64,000 nucleotides of DNA from JADJVL01 sp039812765 (GCA_039812765.1 JBDIBF010000002.1:27527-91526); one strand, 5' to 3'. Numbered from the stretch's first letter, positions 15,124 to 26,079 are shown. Program-made: numbers and translations. The notes: generated by a model from the letters alone, not told the origin.

Positions 15124-15866
15124 AGGACCTTCGCCTCGTCCTTGAGGGCGGCGAGGAGGGCGGCGGCCTGGGCGGCGGGTTCGCCCTCCAGCCTGCGGCC
15201 CTCGGGGCGGGCCGGGGGCAGGGCCAGGGCGGCGACAGCGGTGGCATCGGCGGCCGGCGCGGCCTCCACCTCCTCGATGGCCTTCTTCTTGGCGGCCATG
15301 ATGCCCTTGAGGCTGGCGTAGCGGGGCTCGTTGAGGCCCTTCTGGGCGGTGATCACCGCCGGGAAGGCGCCCTCCACCACCTCGGTGCCGCCCTCGATCT
15401 CCCGCTCGGCCCGGAAGCCGGAATCCGTGGCCTCGAACTTCACCACCACGTTGGCCTGGGCCATGCCGAGGAGCTCGGCCAGCATCGGGCCCACGGAGGC
15501 GTTGTCGCCGCCCATGCCCTTGTTGCCGGCGAAGATGAGGCTGAAGCCCTTGTCCTGGGCGTAGCCGGCCAGCGCCGTGGCCACCGCCAGGGGGTCCGTG
15601 GCGCCGCCCTTGAGGTGCACGGCGGCGTCGGCGCCCAGGGCCAGGGCGTTGCGCAGGACTTCCTTCACGCTGTCCCCGCCGTAGGAGAGGGCCGTGACCT
15701 CGGCGCCCTTGGCCTCCTTCAGGCGCAGGGCCTCCTCCAGGGCGTACTCGTCGTAGGGGCTGGTGATCCACTTCACATCGGCGGGGTCCAGGGACCTACC
15801 GTCGGCGGCGACCTTCACTTTGGTCTCGGTGTCGGGCACCTGCTTCAGGGCGACGAGGATCTTCAT
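15120..15866 (-). CDS. etfB: Electron transfer flavoprotein, beta subunit
   Basis: 248 residues, ETF-beta, which binds AMP and docks on EtfA. It starts MKILVALKQVPDTETKVK, with the family motif NPYDEYALEEAL as SPYDEYALEEALRLKE (about 36-51). The signature VEFEATDSGFRAEREIEGG-type region appears as VVKFEATDSG and REIEGGTEVVEG, followed by ITAQKGLNEPRYASLKGIM. The C-terminus is Ala/Pro-rich and ends within the heptamer repeat. A GCTAGAAT box lies about 75 nt upstream of the start, with a GGAGATCCC ribosome site before ATG, so this transcript has a leader. Confidence 0.97.
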   Translation of the reverse strand: MKILVALKQVPDTETKVKVAADGRSLDPADVKWITSPYDEYALEEALRLKEAKGAEVTALSYGGDSVKEVLRNALALGADAAVHLKGGATDPLAVATALAGYAQDKGFSLIFAGNKGMGGDNASVGPMLAELLGMAQANVVVKFEATDSGFRAEREIEGGTEVVEGAFPAVITAQKGLNEPRYASLKGIMAAKKKAIEEVEAAPAADATAVAALALPPARPEGRRLEGEPAAQAAALLAALKDEAKVL

Positions 15867-16031
15867 GGGATCTCCGGGGAAGGCCTGCGGGCGCCCGCTC
15901 CGGTCCGCAGAACCGGCGTCCAGGCAGGACCTTCCATTCTAGCCGGAGGGGCCCTGTGCGTCCCGTCATGAATGCCCGGGGCATCCAGGTCGGCCCCGGG
16001 GCCGTAGGGGAGGTCGAACCCCGGAGCCCCC

Positions 16032-16460
16032 ATGCGCAACGACGCCAATGTCCAGGCCGTCCAGGCCATCTACGCCGCCTTCGTGAAGGGCGACGTCCCC
16101 GCCATCCTCGACCGTCTCCACGCCGACGTGGCCTGGATCCACGTGGGCGCCCCGGAGCTGCCCTACGGCCGGGCCTACCACGGCCGGGAGGAGGTGGGCC
16201 GCTTCTTCGCCGATCTCGGCGCGGTGCTCGACTTCACGGCCTTCGAGCCCACCGCCTACGTGTCCGAGGGCGACGAGGTGGTCGCCCTGGGCCACTACGA
16301 GGCCACGGCCAAGGCCACCGGCAACCAGGCCCGCGACGAGTGGGCCATGCGCTGGACCTTCCGGGACGGCAAGGTGGCGCGGTATCAGGCCTTCGTGGAC
16401 ACCCTCAGCGGGGCGAAGAACCTCGGGACCGTGGTCTCCGCGGCGTCCGCGACCGCCTGA
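16032..16460 (+). CDS. NTF2/SnoaL-like protein
   Basis: A 142-residue alpha+beta cone protein of the SnoaL/ketosteroid-isomerase-like superfamily. It opens with a helix typical of the fold (VQAIYAAFVKGDVPAILDRL), then DVAWIHVGAPELPYGRAYHGREEVGRFFADL and a central sheet ending MRWTFRDGKVARYQAFVDT. Members bind small hydrophobic ligands or act as isomerases or cyclases; the ligand here is unknown. CGGAG lies 6 nt before the ATG. A second, distinct NTF2-like gene is at 25636. Confidence 0.8.
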   Translation: MRNDANVQAVQAIYAAFVKGDVPAILDRLHADVAWIHVGAPELPYGRAYHGREEVGRFFADLGAVLDFTAFEPTAYVSEGDEVVALGHYEATAKATGNQARDEWAMRWTFRDGKVARYQAFVDTLSGAKNLGTVVSAASATA

Positions 16461-16490
16461 AGCCGTCCCAGCGCCCCCCCGGCCCTGCGC

Positions 16491-16496
16491 TAGGCT
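16491..16496 (+). promoter_or_regulatory. -10-like TAGGCT, 6 nt before murG ATG
   Basis: TAGGCT (GCTAGGCT) ends 6 nt before the ATG at 16503. Leaderless start predicted. Confidence 0.45.
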
Positions 16497-16502
16497 TGGG
16501 GC

Positions 16503-17591
16503 ATGGCGCTTCCCGACTTCCGCGACGCCCTCGTCTTCACCGGCGGGGGCACCGGCGGCCACTACTTCCCGGCGGTGGCGCTGGCCGAGGGGGCGAAGGC
16601 CCGCTGGCCGGATCGCCCCGTCGTCCTGGTCGGCGGTCAGCGGGGCATCGAGGGCCGTAAGCTGCCGGGCTCGACCTGGCCCCACGAGCTCCTCGACGTG
16701 GAAGGCTTCGTGGGCCGCGCGCCGCTGAAGGTGGCCGCGGCGGCCTGGAAGCTCTGGCGCGCGAAGGGCCGGCTCGTCGCCGCCTGGAGGACCGCGCGGC
16801 CCTGGGCGGTGATCGGCACCGGCGGCTATGCGGCGGCGCCCGCCCTGCTGGCGGCCCGGAGCCTCGGCATCCCCTACTTCCTCCATGAGAGCAACGCGGC
16901 CCCGGGAAAGCTGATCCGCGAGGTGGCCCCGGGGGCGCGGCGGGTCTGGTGCGGGATGGAGGCGGTGAAATCCCTGCTGCCGGGCGCGGACTGCCTCGTC
17001 GTGGGTACGCCCGTGCGGCCCGAGTTCCGGCGCGCCTTCAGGCCGGTGGAGGCGCTGCCGACGCCCTGCACGCTGCTGGTGCTCGGCGGCAGCGGCGGCG
17101 CCAGGGCCATCAACGAGGCGGTGCTCGCCGCGGCGCCCTCGCTGCTGGAGCGTCATCCGGACTGGTCGGTGCTGCACCAGGCCGGGCCGGCGGAATTCGA
17201 CCGCCTCCAGGACGCGCCGCGGCACGCCCGCCACGCGCTGCTGCCCTTCATCGAGGACATGGCCGGCGCGATGGAGCAGGCCAGTCTCGTGGTGTCCCGG
17301 GCCGGGGCCTCCACCTGCGCGGAACTCGAGGCCGCGGGCCGGGGCGCCCTGCTCGTGCCGTTGCCGACGAGCGCGAACGACCACCAGATGGAGAACGCCA
17401 GGGCCCTGGCGGCGTCGGGCCGCGCGGTGCTCCTGCCCCAGGGCCCGGACCTCGCGGCGCGCCTGGAGGCGGAGGCCTCGCGCTTCATGGCCGACGGCAC
17501 GGCCCGGGTCGCGCTGGCGGGGCAGGCCAGGCCCAACCGGGCGGTGGAGGCCTGCCTGGAGGACCTGGAGGCGCGGTTGGCGGGTTTCTGA
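16503..17591 (+). CDS. murG: UDP-GlcNAc:lipid I N-acetylglucosaminyltransferase
   Basis: A 362-residue GT28 transferase that adds GlcNAc to lipid I to make lipid II at the inner face of the membrane. N-terminal FTGGGTGGHYFPAVALAE is the first glycine loop. GTGGYAAAPALLAARSLGIPYFLHESNAAPGK is the acceptor-domain signature, with the usual EQN as ESN. LGGSGGARAINEAV is the second glycine loop. ASTCAELEAAGRGALLVPLPTSANDHQMENARAL is the UDP-GlcNAc site, ending in the DHQ.xNA motif. It stands alone here rather than in a dcw cluster, and starts 6 nt after a TAGGCT box. Confidence 0.97.
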   Translation: MALPDFRDALVFTGGGTGGHYFPAVALAEGAKARWPDRPVVLVGGQRGIEGRKLPGSTWPHELLDVEGFVGRAPLKVAAAAWKLWRAKGRLVAAWRTARPWAVIGTGGYAAAPALLAARSLGIPYFLHESNAAPGKLIREVAPGARRVWCGMEAVKSLLPGADCLVVGTPVRPEFRRAFRPVEALPTPCTLLVLGGSGGARAINEAVLAAAPSLLERHPDWSVLHQAGPAEFDRLQDAPRHARHALLPFIEDMAGAMEQASLVVSRAGASTCAELEAAGRGALLVPLPTSANDHQMENARALAASGRAVLLPQGPDLAARLEAEASRFMADGTARVALAGQARPNRAVEACLEDLEARLAGF

Positions 17592-17655
17592 ACCGGGCTT
17601 CCAGCCCTAGGATGGAGACCTTCCCCCCCATCGCAGTCCCTTCCTCGAGGCAGCC

Positions 17656-18999
17656 ATGACCGACATGACCCCGGCCTGGACCCCCTACGCCGATCCGAAC
17701 GGCCTCTGGTTCAACACCACCGACGCCGACGCGGCGGGGCAGGTCCTCGCGGGCGGCACCTTCCAGTTCGACACCACCGCGGACTTCGGCCTCACGGTGC
17801 TGAGCGGCGCCGACGGCAGCGTGATCCGCCGGGACGTCTGGACGCCCCAGCCCACCGACGGCGTGTTCTGGGTGAAGCTCAGCGCCGACGGGTCCATCGC
17901 GGCGGCGGGCGGCTGGCAGACCATGGATTCCAGCACGGGCACCTACGTCGGGCGGCTGCGGGTCATCCGCGTCTCCGACGGCCTCGTGCTGCTGGACCAG
18001 GCCACGGGCTCGAGGGTGAACCAGATCGCCATGAGCCCCGACGGCCGCTGGCTGGCGGCGGGCTGCGGCGCGACCTACTCGGGCACGGGGCAGCAGATCT
18101 ACCTCTATGAGCTCACCGGCGACACCTACACCGCCCTGGGCGGCTTCACGAGCTCCGCCAACAGCATCCAGACCCTCGCCATGTCCGACGACGGGAAGTG
18201 GATCCTCGCCGGCCTCTACGGGTCGCCCGGCGTGATCCTCTTCCAGAACATCGACCGCATGCTGGTGGAGTTCGCCACGTGGAGCATCCCCGCCAGCGCC
18301 CGGGCCGCCGGGGCCGAGCCGGACTCCCTGGATACGCGGCGGTTCGTCCGCGAGCACCGGGCGGCCCTGAAGCGGCGGAACGCCCTGGGCGCGGAGGCCG
18401 AGTCCGGTTCCAGCGGCGCCTACATCAAGTTCGTGACCATCACGCCGGACGGGTCCGCCATGGCCGCGGCCATGAGCGGCACCAACGGCGTGGCCTACTT
18501 CACCCGGACGAACTTCATCAGCACCAAGCAGCCGGACTGGACCTTCGCGCCCTCCGGCATCACCACGTCCAGCAACCTCTCCATCGCCGCGGACGGGTCC
18601 TTCGTGGTGCTGGGCAGCAATGGCAGCGGCACGATCCCGGTCCCGGGCGGAGGCACGATCCCGCAGGGCCTCGTCACGCGGATCAACCACCAGGGCACCC
18701 GTGGCGCCCAGGCCTGGCAGACCGCGGTGGAGTACGATCCCAACCCCTGCAACCACATGCTGGCCTGGGGCGACAACGTGCTCTCCTGCGGCACCGGCGA
18801 GCCCAAGACCGGCGGCCTCACCGAAGGCCGGTTCTACGTCCTCCGGGCCTCCGACGGGGCCATCCTGGGCCGCTATCCCACCGCCGTCATGAACTGGCCT
18901 TTCCAGATGAGCGCCAACGGCCAGTTCGCCCTCGGCGGCAGCGACGACGGGCACCTCTACGGATTCAACGCCCGGGGGAACTGGGACGACGCGGTCTGA
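17656..18999 (+). CDS. Beta-propeller (WD40/YVTN-like) protein, unknown role
   Basis: 447 residues of repeating beta-strand units with the SPDGRWLAAG type of motif: VKLSADGSIAAAGG, IAMSPDGRWLAAGC, LAMSDDGKWILAGL, TITPDGSAMAAAMSG, LSIAADGSFVVLGSNG and QMSANGQFALGGSDDGHLYGF. That is at least six blades, consistent with a six- or seven-bladed propeller. No signal peptide or membrane segment is visible, so a cytosolic scaffold is most likely. A charged insert near residues 215-255 (RRFVREHRAALKRRNALG) departs from the blade pattern. Ligand and partners are unknown. A TAGGAT box at about 17608 lies 48 nt upstream of the ATG. Its end is 16 nt from the convergent PilT-like gene. Confidence 0.75.
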   Translation: MTDMTPAWTPYADPNGLWFNTTDADAAGQVLAGGTFQFDTTADFGLTVLSGADGSVIRRDVWTPQPTDGVFWVKLSADGSIAAAGGWQTMDSSTGTYVGRLRVIRVSDGLVLLDQATGSRVNQIAMSPDGRWLAAGCGATYSGTGQQIYLYELTGDTYTALGGFTSSANSIQTLAMSDDGKWILAGLYGSPGVILFQNIDRMLVEFATWSIPASARAAGAEPDSLDTRRFVREHRAALKRRNALGAEAESGSSGAYIKFVTITPDGSAMAAAMSGTNGVAYFTRTNFISTKQPDWTFAPSGITTSSNLSIAADGSFVVLGSNGSGTIPVPGGGTIPQGLVTRINHQGTRGAQAWQTAVEYDPNPCNHMLAWGDNVLSCGTGEPKTGGLTEGRFYVLRASDGAILGRYPTAVMNWPFQMSANGQFALGGSDDGHLYGFNARGNWDDAV

Positions 19000-19015
19000 G
19001 GCGGCAGGCGGAGGC

Positions 19016-20605
19016 CTACGCCTCCACCACGCCGCCCACCCCCTTCCTGGGCTCGAAGGGGATCCTGGCCTTCTTGCAGGCGGCCATGAAGGCCTCGCGG
19101 TCGGGGGCCCGGAGGTAGGCGTCCAGGGGCTCCAGACGGTCCTCCTGGATGTGACCGATGAGGGCCTCCGTGAACTGGACCTGGCCGTAGGCGCGACCGG
19201 TCCGCATGGAGGCGGGGATGGCCTCCCAGTCGCCCGCGCGGATCAGCTTCCCGATGGCGGGGGTGTTGAACAGGGTCTCGAAGACCACGAGCTGGCCACC
19301 TCCCTTGCGCTTCATCAGGGTGTGGCCCACCACCGCCCGCAGGCTGCTGCCGAGCATGGCCCGCACCATCTCCTGGCGCTCGCCAGGGTAGAGGTCGATG
19401 AGGTGCTGGAGGACGCTGATGGCCGAAGCCCCGGGCAGGGCGGCGAGGACCAGGCTCCCCGAGTGGGCGGCCTCGAGGAGCATCAGGAAGGTCGCCGGGT
19501 CCCGCACCTCGTCCACGCCCAGGATGTCGGGGCCCTGCCGGAGCGCGGCCTGGATGGCCAGGCGCTGGGAGGCCGGATCCCCGCCCACCTCGCGCTGCCG
19601 CACCACGGCCTTCCTCGAGGGGATCTGGAAGGAGATGGAATCCTCGATGGTCACCAGGAAGCCGGGCCGCGCGCCGGCGGCGAGGCCGACGAGGGCCGAG
19701 AGCGTGGTGGTGCGGCCGGAGCCCAGGGCGCCGGTGAGGAGCACCAGGCCCCGGTTCACGTCCCAGAGGCGCCGCAGGGGGTCGCTGAAGCCCAGGACTT
19801 CGGGCGGCGGGATGGTGCGCGGCATCACCCGCGCGGAGAGGGAGAGGTCGCGCCCGTCCCGGAGCACGTCGATCCGCACGCTGCAGTCCCGTCCCGGGAT
19901 GGGGTGGCTGAGGCTCGTGGCGCCCTGGTCCTGGAGCATGGCCCAGTTCCTCGCCGGGAGAAGGGCCTTCAGGGCCAGCTCCACTTCCGGCGCGGGGACC
20001 GCCTCGGCCTCCTCCAGGGGCTCCACCGCGCCATGGCGCCGCACCAGCGGGACCTCCCCCGGGTTGATGTAGAGGTCCGAGCCTCCGACGTCGATGACCC
20101 TCCCGAAAAAGTCCTCCAGGGGCAGGTTGGACTTTCCTGCCGTCCTGGCGGCGGGCGCCGCCGGCGGCTCGGGCGCCGCGCTCCGCTCCGGGCTCCGGGG
20201 CGCGGGGGCCGGCGGGACCGCGGCCCCGGGCTTCGCAGGCTCGGGTTTGGCGGCATCGGGTCTAACGGCAGGGCGCGGGGCCGGGGGCAGGGCCCCCAGG
20301 CCGGGCTTGCGGATGGCGACGACCCTCGGGTTCCCGTTGGCCCGGCTCGCCCGCACCACGAAGGCGTCGTCCCCCAGGACGTAGCTGAAGGTGACGGTGT
20401 CCCCGCGCAGGTAGGTGGTCTTGAGGTCCTCCGGCAGGATCTCCTTCACCAGGCCGTCCAGCACCAGCCCCTCCAGGTCCCCGGAGGCGAGCTGGGTCCG
20501 GTGGCCCGCGGGGAGCTCGAAGACGGGCTTGGTGTTGGCGTTCAGCAACAGGGCCGAAGCCTCCTGCTGGGCCATCTGGATGAGGAACGGGTCGATGCGT
20601 GCCAC
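19016..20605 (-). CDS. PilT-family ATPase with degenerate catalytic motifs
   Basis: 529 residues from a GTG start. An N-terminal region (1-110; MARIDPFLIQMAQQEASALL, then DLEGLVLDGLVKEILP) is followed by a Pro/Ala linker (about 130-190) and a full PilT-like core (about 195-520) beginning DVGGSDLYINPGEVPLVRR. The core keeps the retraction-ATPase tail FNTPAIGKLIRAGDWEAIP and MRTGRAYGQVQFTEAL. Its motifs are altered. Walker A is GALGSGRTTT, with Arg for the essential Lys. The Asp box is TIEDSISF. The His-box region reads LAALPGASA where the family has GTLHTNSA. I infer a non-hydrolysing or regulatory PilT/PilU-like subunit of type IV pili or a related secretion motor. No other pilus gene is in the window. 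A TATAGT box lies upstream on the minus strand. Confidence 0.8.
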   Translation of the reverse strand: MARIDPFLIQMAQQEASALLLNANTKPVFELPAGHRTQLASGDLEGLVLDGLVKEILPEDLKTTYLRGDTVTFSYVLGDDAFVVRASRANGNPRVVAIRKPGLGALPPAPRPAVRPDAAKPEPAKPGAAVPPAPAPRSPERSAAPEPPAAPAARTAGKSNLPLEDFFGRVIDVGGSDLYINPGEVPLVRRHGAVEPLEEAEAVPAPEVELALKALLPARNWAMLQDQGATSLSHPIPGRDCSVRIDVLRDGRDLSLSARVMPRTIPPPEVLGFSDPLRRLWDVNRGLVLLTGALGSGRTTTLSALVGLAAGARPGFLVTIEDSISFQIPSRKAVVRQREVGGDPASQRLAIQAALRQGPDILGVDEVRDPATFLMLLEAAHSGSLVLAALPGASAISVLQHLIDLYPGERQEMVRAMLGSSLRAVVGHTLMKRKGGGQLVVFETLFNTPAIGKLIRAGDWEAIPASMRTGRAYGQVQFTEALIGHIQEDRLEPLDAYLRAPDREAFMAACKKARIPFEPRKGVGGVVEA

Positions 20606-20781
20606 GGGGGCTCCGGGTTCGCGCTTCAGGCTCGGGGTTTGGGAAGGACTATAGGCCCATTTCGGGGCTGCGCCCAAGGTCCGGGCTGGGCACACTGGTG
20701 TGGCATCCCCACCGGAGAGCCGCATGTCCCCCTCGCCCCAGGGCGCCGCAGTCAAGGCTGGCCAAGGGCCGGAGGCCTGAG

Positions 20782-21444
20782 GTGGATCCCCTCGCCACCC
20801 TCCTCGCCCAGATCGAGGAAGGCTTCGACGAGACGGCCATCGCCATGGCGGAGGCCGATCCCGAGCTGCTCTCCGCCCGCGGGGAGAACGGCCTCCGGCC
20901 GGCCCTCTCGGCCCTGTATGCGGGGCGCCGGGCCCTGGCGCAGGAGCTGGCGGACCTCACCCGGGACCTGGACGTCTTCGAGGCTGCGGCCCTCGGCAGG
21001 CTGGAACGGTTGGAGGCCTTCGCGGGCTCACCCGCGATCGGGAGCCATGCGCCCGACGGTTTCACGCCGCTGCACCTGGCCGCCTTCTTCAGCCACCCGG
21101 CGGTGGTGGACTGGCTCCTCGAGCACGGCGCGGACCCTTCGGCGGAGGCGCGCAACGGTTCCGGCCTGCGCCCCCTGCACAGCGCCCTGGCGGGCCGGGA
21201 CGAGCGGGCCGCCTTCCAGATCGCCGCCGCGCTCCTGGTCCGCGGGGCCGACGTGGACGCCCGCCAGAACGGGGGCTACACCGCCCTCCACGCCGCGGCC
21301 AAGCGGGGCTCCGGCACCCTGGCGGAACTCCTCCTGGGGGCCGGGGCCGATGCCACCCTGCGCACGGACCAGGACCAGAGCGCCGCGGACCTGGCCGCCG
21401 CCGGAGGCCACACGCTGCTGGCGGACCGCCTCCGGCCGGCCTGA
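20782..21444 (+). CDS. Ankyrin-repeat protein
   Basis: 220 residues from GTG at 20782, chosen because GGAGG ends 6 nt upstream. Ankyrin repeats are clear from about residue 85: DGFTPLHLAAFFSHPAVVDWLLEHGADPSAE, then GLRPLHSAL, GADVDARQNGGYTALHAAAKRG and LLLGAGADATLRTDQDQSAADLA. Earlier, less perfect repeats probably precede (GLRPALSALYAGRRALAQEL). The family mediates protein-protein contact and has no catalytic role. No signal peptide is visible. The gene ends 6 nt from the convergent barrel-protein gene. Confidence 0.85.
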   Translation: MDPLATLLAQIEEGFDETAIAMAEADPELLSARGENGLRPALSALYAGRRALAQELADLTRDLDVFEAAALGRLERLEAFAGSPAIGSHAPDGFTPLHLAAFFSHPAVVDWLLEHGADPSAEARNGSGLRPLHSALAGRDERAAFQIAAALLVRGADVDARQNGGYTALHAAAKRGSGTLAELLLGAGADATLRTDQDQSAADLAAAGGHTLLADRLRPA

Positions 21445-21450
21445 AGGACC

Positions 21451-23124
21451 TCAGAACCGGATCACGTTCCCGATGACCAGCTGGGAGCGCTCCATGCCGG
21501 GATCCCGCACCAGTGGATAGGCCACGGTGACCAGGAAGACCCGGCCGAGGGAGCTCTTGAGGTCGCCGAAGCGCAGGCCGCCGCCGAGGTTGGCGTAGAT
21601 CCGGCTCCAGCGGGCGGTGTCGAGCCGGTGGATGGCCCCGACGTCGGCGTAGACCACGAAGCCGAGCTGCAGGATGCCGAGCCAGTTGATGGGGGTGATG
21701 GGGCGCTCCTCCACTGAGAGGATCCAGCGCCGGTCGCCGAGGAAGAGGTGGTTCGCGTAGCCGCGCAGGCCCTCCAGGCCGCCGAGGTAGAGGAAGTTCT
21801 CGGGGTCAGGCTTGAGGGCGCTGTCCACCTGGACGTACGCGGCCAGGGTCTGGGAGGGCAGGGCCTTGGAGTAGCCGGTGAAGCTGGCGCTGGTGACGAG
21901 GTTCCGCCACCCGCCGGGCTCGCGGCGGCCCTGGGCGCTCGCGCGGAGCAGCAGCAGGGCGTCCGGCCGGGGCAGCCAGCCCTTGGAGGCGCCGAAGCCG
22001 AAGAAGGGCGCGTCCGCCTCGCCGCCGAGGCCGCGGGTGTAGGCGCCGACGCGGAGCGTGGCCTCCCAGCCCAGGTTGTAGTCCTCGGTGTGGGTCATCC
22101 CGGCGAGGTCCTGGAAGTCGCGGAAGCGGTCGGTGTAAAGGCTCCAGGTGAGGTGCAGGCCGGCGAGCTGACGGCGGGAGAGGTCCGGCGGCGCCAGGGG
22201 CCCGTCGCCGAAGGCCTCGGCCTCCACGGCGCGGACGGCGCCTTCCCGGGGGCTGCGGAAGTCCAGGCCGCCCCCCATCCGCAGCACGTGGTCCCCCTGC
22301 GGAACCCGGGCCCAGGTGCCCTCGAAGAAGCCCGTGTCCAGGCGGGTCGGGGCCTCGAAGGCGGTCTTGCGGAGGTTGTAGACGCTGAGCAGCGAATCCG
22401 AGGAGGCGAAGTGGAAGCTGATGGACCAGGGCGTCTCCAGGCCCCGGTAGGGCCGCGTCCACTCCAGGAAGCGCGTCTTGCCGTCGGAGAGCGCCTGGTA
22501 GCGGGCGGAGAAGGTCCAGGGCGTGCCCAGGAACTGCCGGTCCCGGTAGAGCAGCGTGTCCGAGGAGCGCTCGGCGGTCTTCTCGTGGCTGACGGAGAGG
22601 TCCTTGCCCAGGCCGAGGAAGTTGGTCTCCTTCACCGAGAATCCGAAGCTCCGCTGGCCGCCCACCTGGCTGAAGCCCGCGCTCACCTTCAGGGTCCAGG
22701 CGTCCTGGGTGCGCACCACCGCCTTCACGCGGCCGTCCGGCTCCACCTCGGCGTCGATGAAGGCGTCCTTGAGGAAGCGGAAGTCCCTCAGGTTCCGCTC
22801 CACCTGGTGGACCAGGCGGGCCACCACCGGGTCCCCTGCCTTGAAGGGGATCTCGCGGGCCACCACGCGCTGGCGGGTCTCCCGGTGGATGACGTTGGCG
22901 AGGCGCCCGATCCAGTGGTTCTCGTGGGGGCGCGCGGGGTCGAAGACGTCCCCGATCCGGATCTCCACGCCGGAGAACCGGGCCCCCTTCGCCTCGAGGC
23001 GCTCCCAGATGTCCTTGGGGAGTCCCGGCGACTGGGCCGCCGCGGGCGAGGCCACCATGGCCACGGCCGCGGCCAGGCCGGCTCCGAGGCTGCGCCAGGG
23101 GGGGTCAGGCCGGATCGTCGCCAT
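21451..23124 (-). CDS. Omp85/BamA-superfamily outer-membrane barrel protein
   Basis: 557 residues with a signal peptide (SLGAGLAAAVAMVASPAAAQ, cleavage near residue 31). A POTRA-like periplasmic region follows (about 45-150), with GDPVVARLVHQVERNLRDFRFLKDAFID and VEPDGRVKAVVRTQDAWTL. The rest alternates amphipathic strands of a beta-barrel, with YLGGLEGLRGYANHLFLGDRRW as the likely conserved VRGY/F-type loop (here LRGY). It ends on Phe (GNVIRF), the usual outer-membrane signal. It is smaller than BamA (one to two POTRAs) and nearer to TamA-like or surface-antigen proteins. Whether it inserts proteins or secretes a substrate cannot be told. Its start overlaps the end of the upstream small membrane protein gene by 20 nt, so they are coupled. 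Confidence 0.8.
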   Translation of the reverse strand: MATIRPDPPWRSLGAGLAAAVAMVASPAAAQSPGLPKDIWERLEAKGARFSGVEIRIGDVFDPARPHENHWIGRLANVIHRETRQRVVAREIPFKAGDPVVARLVHQVERNLRDFRFLKDAFIDAEVEPDGRVKAVVRTQDAWTLKVSAGFSQVGGQRSFGFSVKETNFLGLGKDLSVSHEKTAERSSDTLLYRDRQFLGTPWTFSARYQALSDGKTRFLEWTRPYRGLETPWSISFHFASSDSLLSVYNLRKTAFEAPTRLDTGFFEGTWARVPQGDHVLRMGGGLDFRSPREGAVRAVEAEAFGDGPLAPPDLSRRQLAGLHLTWSLYTDRFRDFQDLAGMTHTEDYNLGWEATLRVGAYTRGLGGEADAPFFGFGASKGWLPRPDALLLLRASAQGRREPGGWRNLVTSASFTGYSKALPSQTLAAYVQVDSALKPDPENFLYLGGLEGLRGYANHLFLGDRRWILSVEERPITPINWLGILQLGFVVYADVGAIHRLDTARWSRIYANLGGGLRFGDLKSSLGRVFLVTVAYPLVRDPGMERSQLVIGNVIRF

Positions 23125-23383
23125 CCCCTCCGCCGCCTGGATCGCCCTCGTGCTTCTTCGGGGCCCTCACGCCCTCCCGCGCCCTGGCGGCGTGGCGGAC
23201 CGAGGGGGCCAGGACCTGCTCCACCCCGAGGAGGGCGCTCCCGGCGGCCCGCCGCCCCCGCGCCTCCAGGCCCGAGAGCTGCAGCCAGCCCCGCCGTTCC
23301 ATCCAGGGCAGCGTCCGGGCCAGGGAGAGCAGCCCTGCCAGGAGCAGGGCCACCAGCAGCAGCAGCGGGCCATGGCCTTCCAT
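23105..23383 (-). CDS. Small single-pass membrane protein (92 aa)
   Basis: Starts ATG at 23383. Residues 6-24 (LLLLVALLLAGLLSLARTL) form one membrane helix. The remainder is basic then acidic and Gly-rich (EGDPGGGGDGDDPA), and is cytoplasmic or periplasmic. No family recognised. It overlaps the barrel-protein gene start by 20 nt and diverges from recG by 22 nt, so it may be the first gene of a two-gene unit. Confidence 0.65.
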   Translation of the reverse strand: MEGHGPLLLLVALLLAGLLSLARTLPWMERRGWLQLSGLEARGRRAAGSALLGVEQVLAPSVRHAARAREGVRAPKKHEGDPGGGGDGDDPA

Positions 23384-23393
23384 GGACTCAGCA

Positions 23394-23399
23394 TAGGAT
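23394..23399 (+). promoter_or_regulatory. -10-like TAGGAT, 6 nt before recG GTG
   Basis: TAGGAT ends 6 nt before the GTG at 23406. It overlaps the start region of the divergent small-protein gene. Confidence 0.5.
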
Positions 23400-23405
23400 G
23401 GACCC

Positions 23406-25487
<2,082 letters not shown>

Positions 25488-25635
25488 GCCCGGTCCCGGA
25501 TCCGGTCACACCGCCCCATGCCGACCGCCCTGCGGGGCCCCCCTCGGCCCAGCTCCTGGTGGCCTGTGCGCCCGCGACCCGCGTTCGCGTCACGGCGGCT
25601 ACACTGCCGGTCATCCCAGCCCCGGAGACCCGCCC

Positions 25636-26022
25636 ATGAGCGCACCCGCCGTGCACCCCACCATCGACGCCTACTTCGCCGGCATCTCCGCCATGGACTG
25701 GGAAGCGGCCGTCGCGGGATTCGCCGCCGACGTCCACCACGAGGATCCCGTGGGCAGCCCCGTGAACCGCAGCCCCGAGGCGGCCAAGGCCTTCTTCCAG
25801 CAGATCGGCGGCCTCTTCCGCACCGTCGAGCTGCGTCCCCGCGCCAGCTTCCGCTGCGGCGACGAGTATGCCGTGGTGTGGGACGGCCAGGGCATGGGCC
25901 AGAACGGCGCCGCCGTGGCCTTCGAAGGCGTGGACGTCATCGCCCTCGACGCCGGGGGCCGCATCCGTTCCCTTCGCGCCTACTGGGATCCTGCGCCGGT
26001 GATGGGAAAGCTCATGGCCTGA
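25636..26022 (+). CDS. NTF2/SnoaL-like protein
   Basis: A 128-residue NTF2-fold protein: VHPTIDAYFAGISAMDWEAAVAGFAADVHHEDP, then AKAFFQQIGGLFRTVELRPR and SLRAYWDPAPVMGKLMA. It fits the nuclear transport factor 2/SnoaL-like family with a His/Asp-containing pocket (HHEDP); substrate unknown. A TACACT box near 25599 lies 31 nt upstream of the ATG, so a short leader with CCGGAG is expected. It ends 8 nt before a strong hairpin. Confidence 0.8.
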   Translation: MSAPAVHPTIDAYFAGISAMDWEAAVAGFAADVHHEDPVGSPVNRSPEAAKAFFQQIGGLFRTVELRPRASFRCGDEYAVVWDGQGMGQNGAAVAFEGVDVIALDAGGRIRSLRAYWDPAPVMGKLMA

Positions 26023-26029
26023 GATGAAA

Positions 26030-26061
26030 GCGGCGGCCCCGGGGTGCCCCGGGGCCGCCGC
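26030..26061. terminator. Perfect 15-bp hairpin between convergent genes
   Basis: GCGGCGGCCCCGGGG, loop TG, then its exact complement. It sits between the NTF2-like gene (+) and the RiPP precursor frame (-), so it probably ends transcription in both directions. No U-run follows on either strand. Confidence 0.8.
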
Positions 26062-26079
26062 AGGATCGCTGGGCCCGTC

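Noticed and set aside
18999..20605. Complete type IV pilus locus around the PilT-like gene
   Set aside because: No pilin, PilB, PilC, PilM-Q or secretin gene is present in the window.
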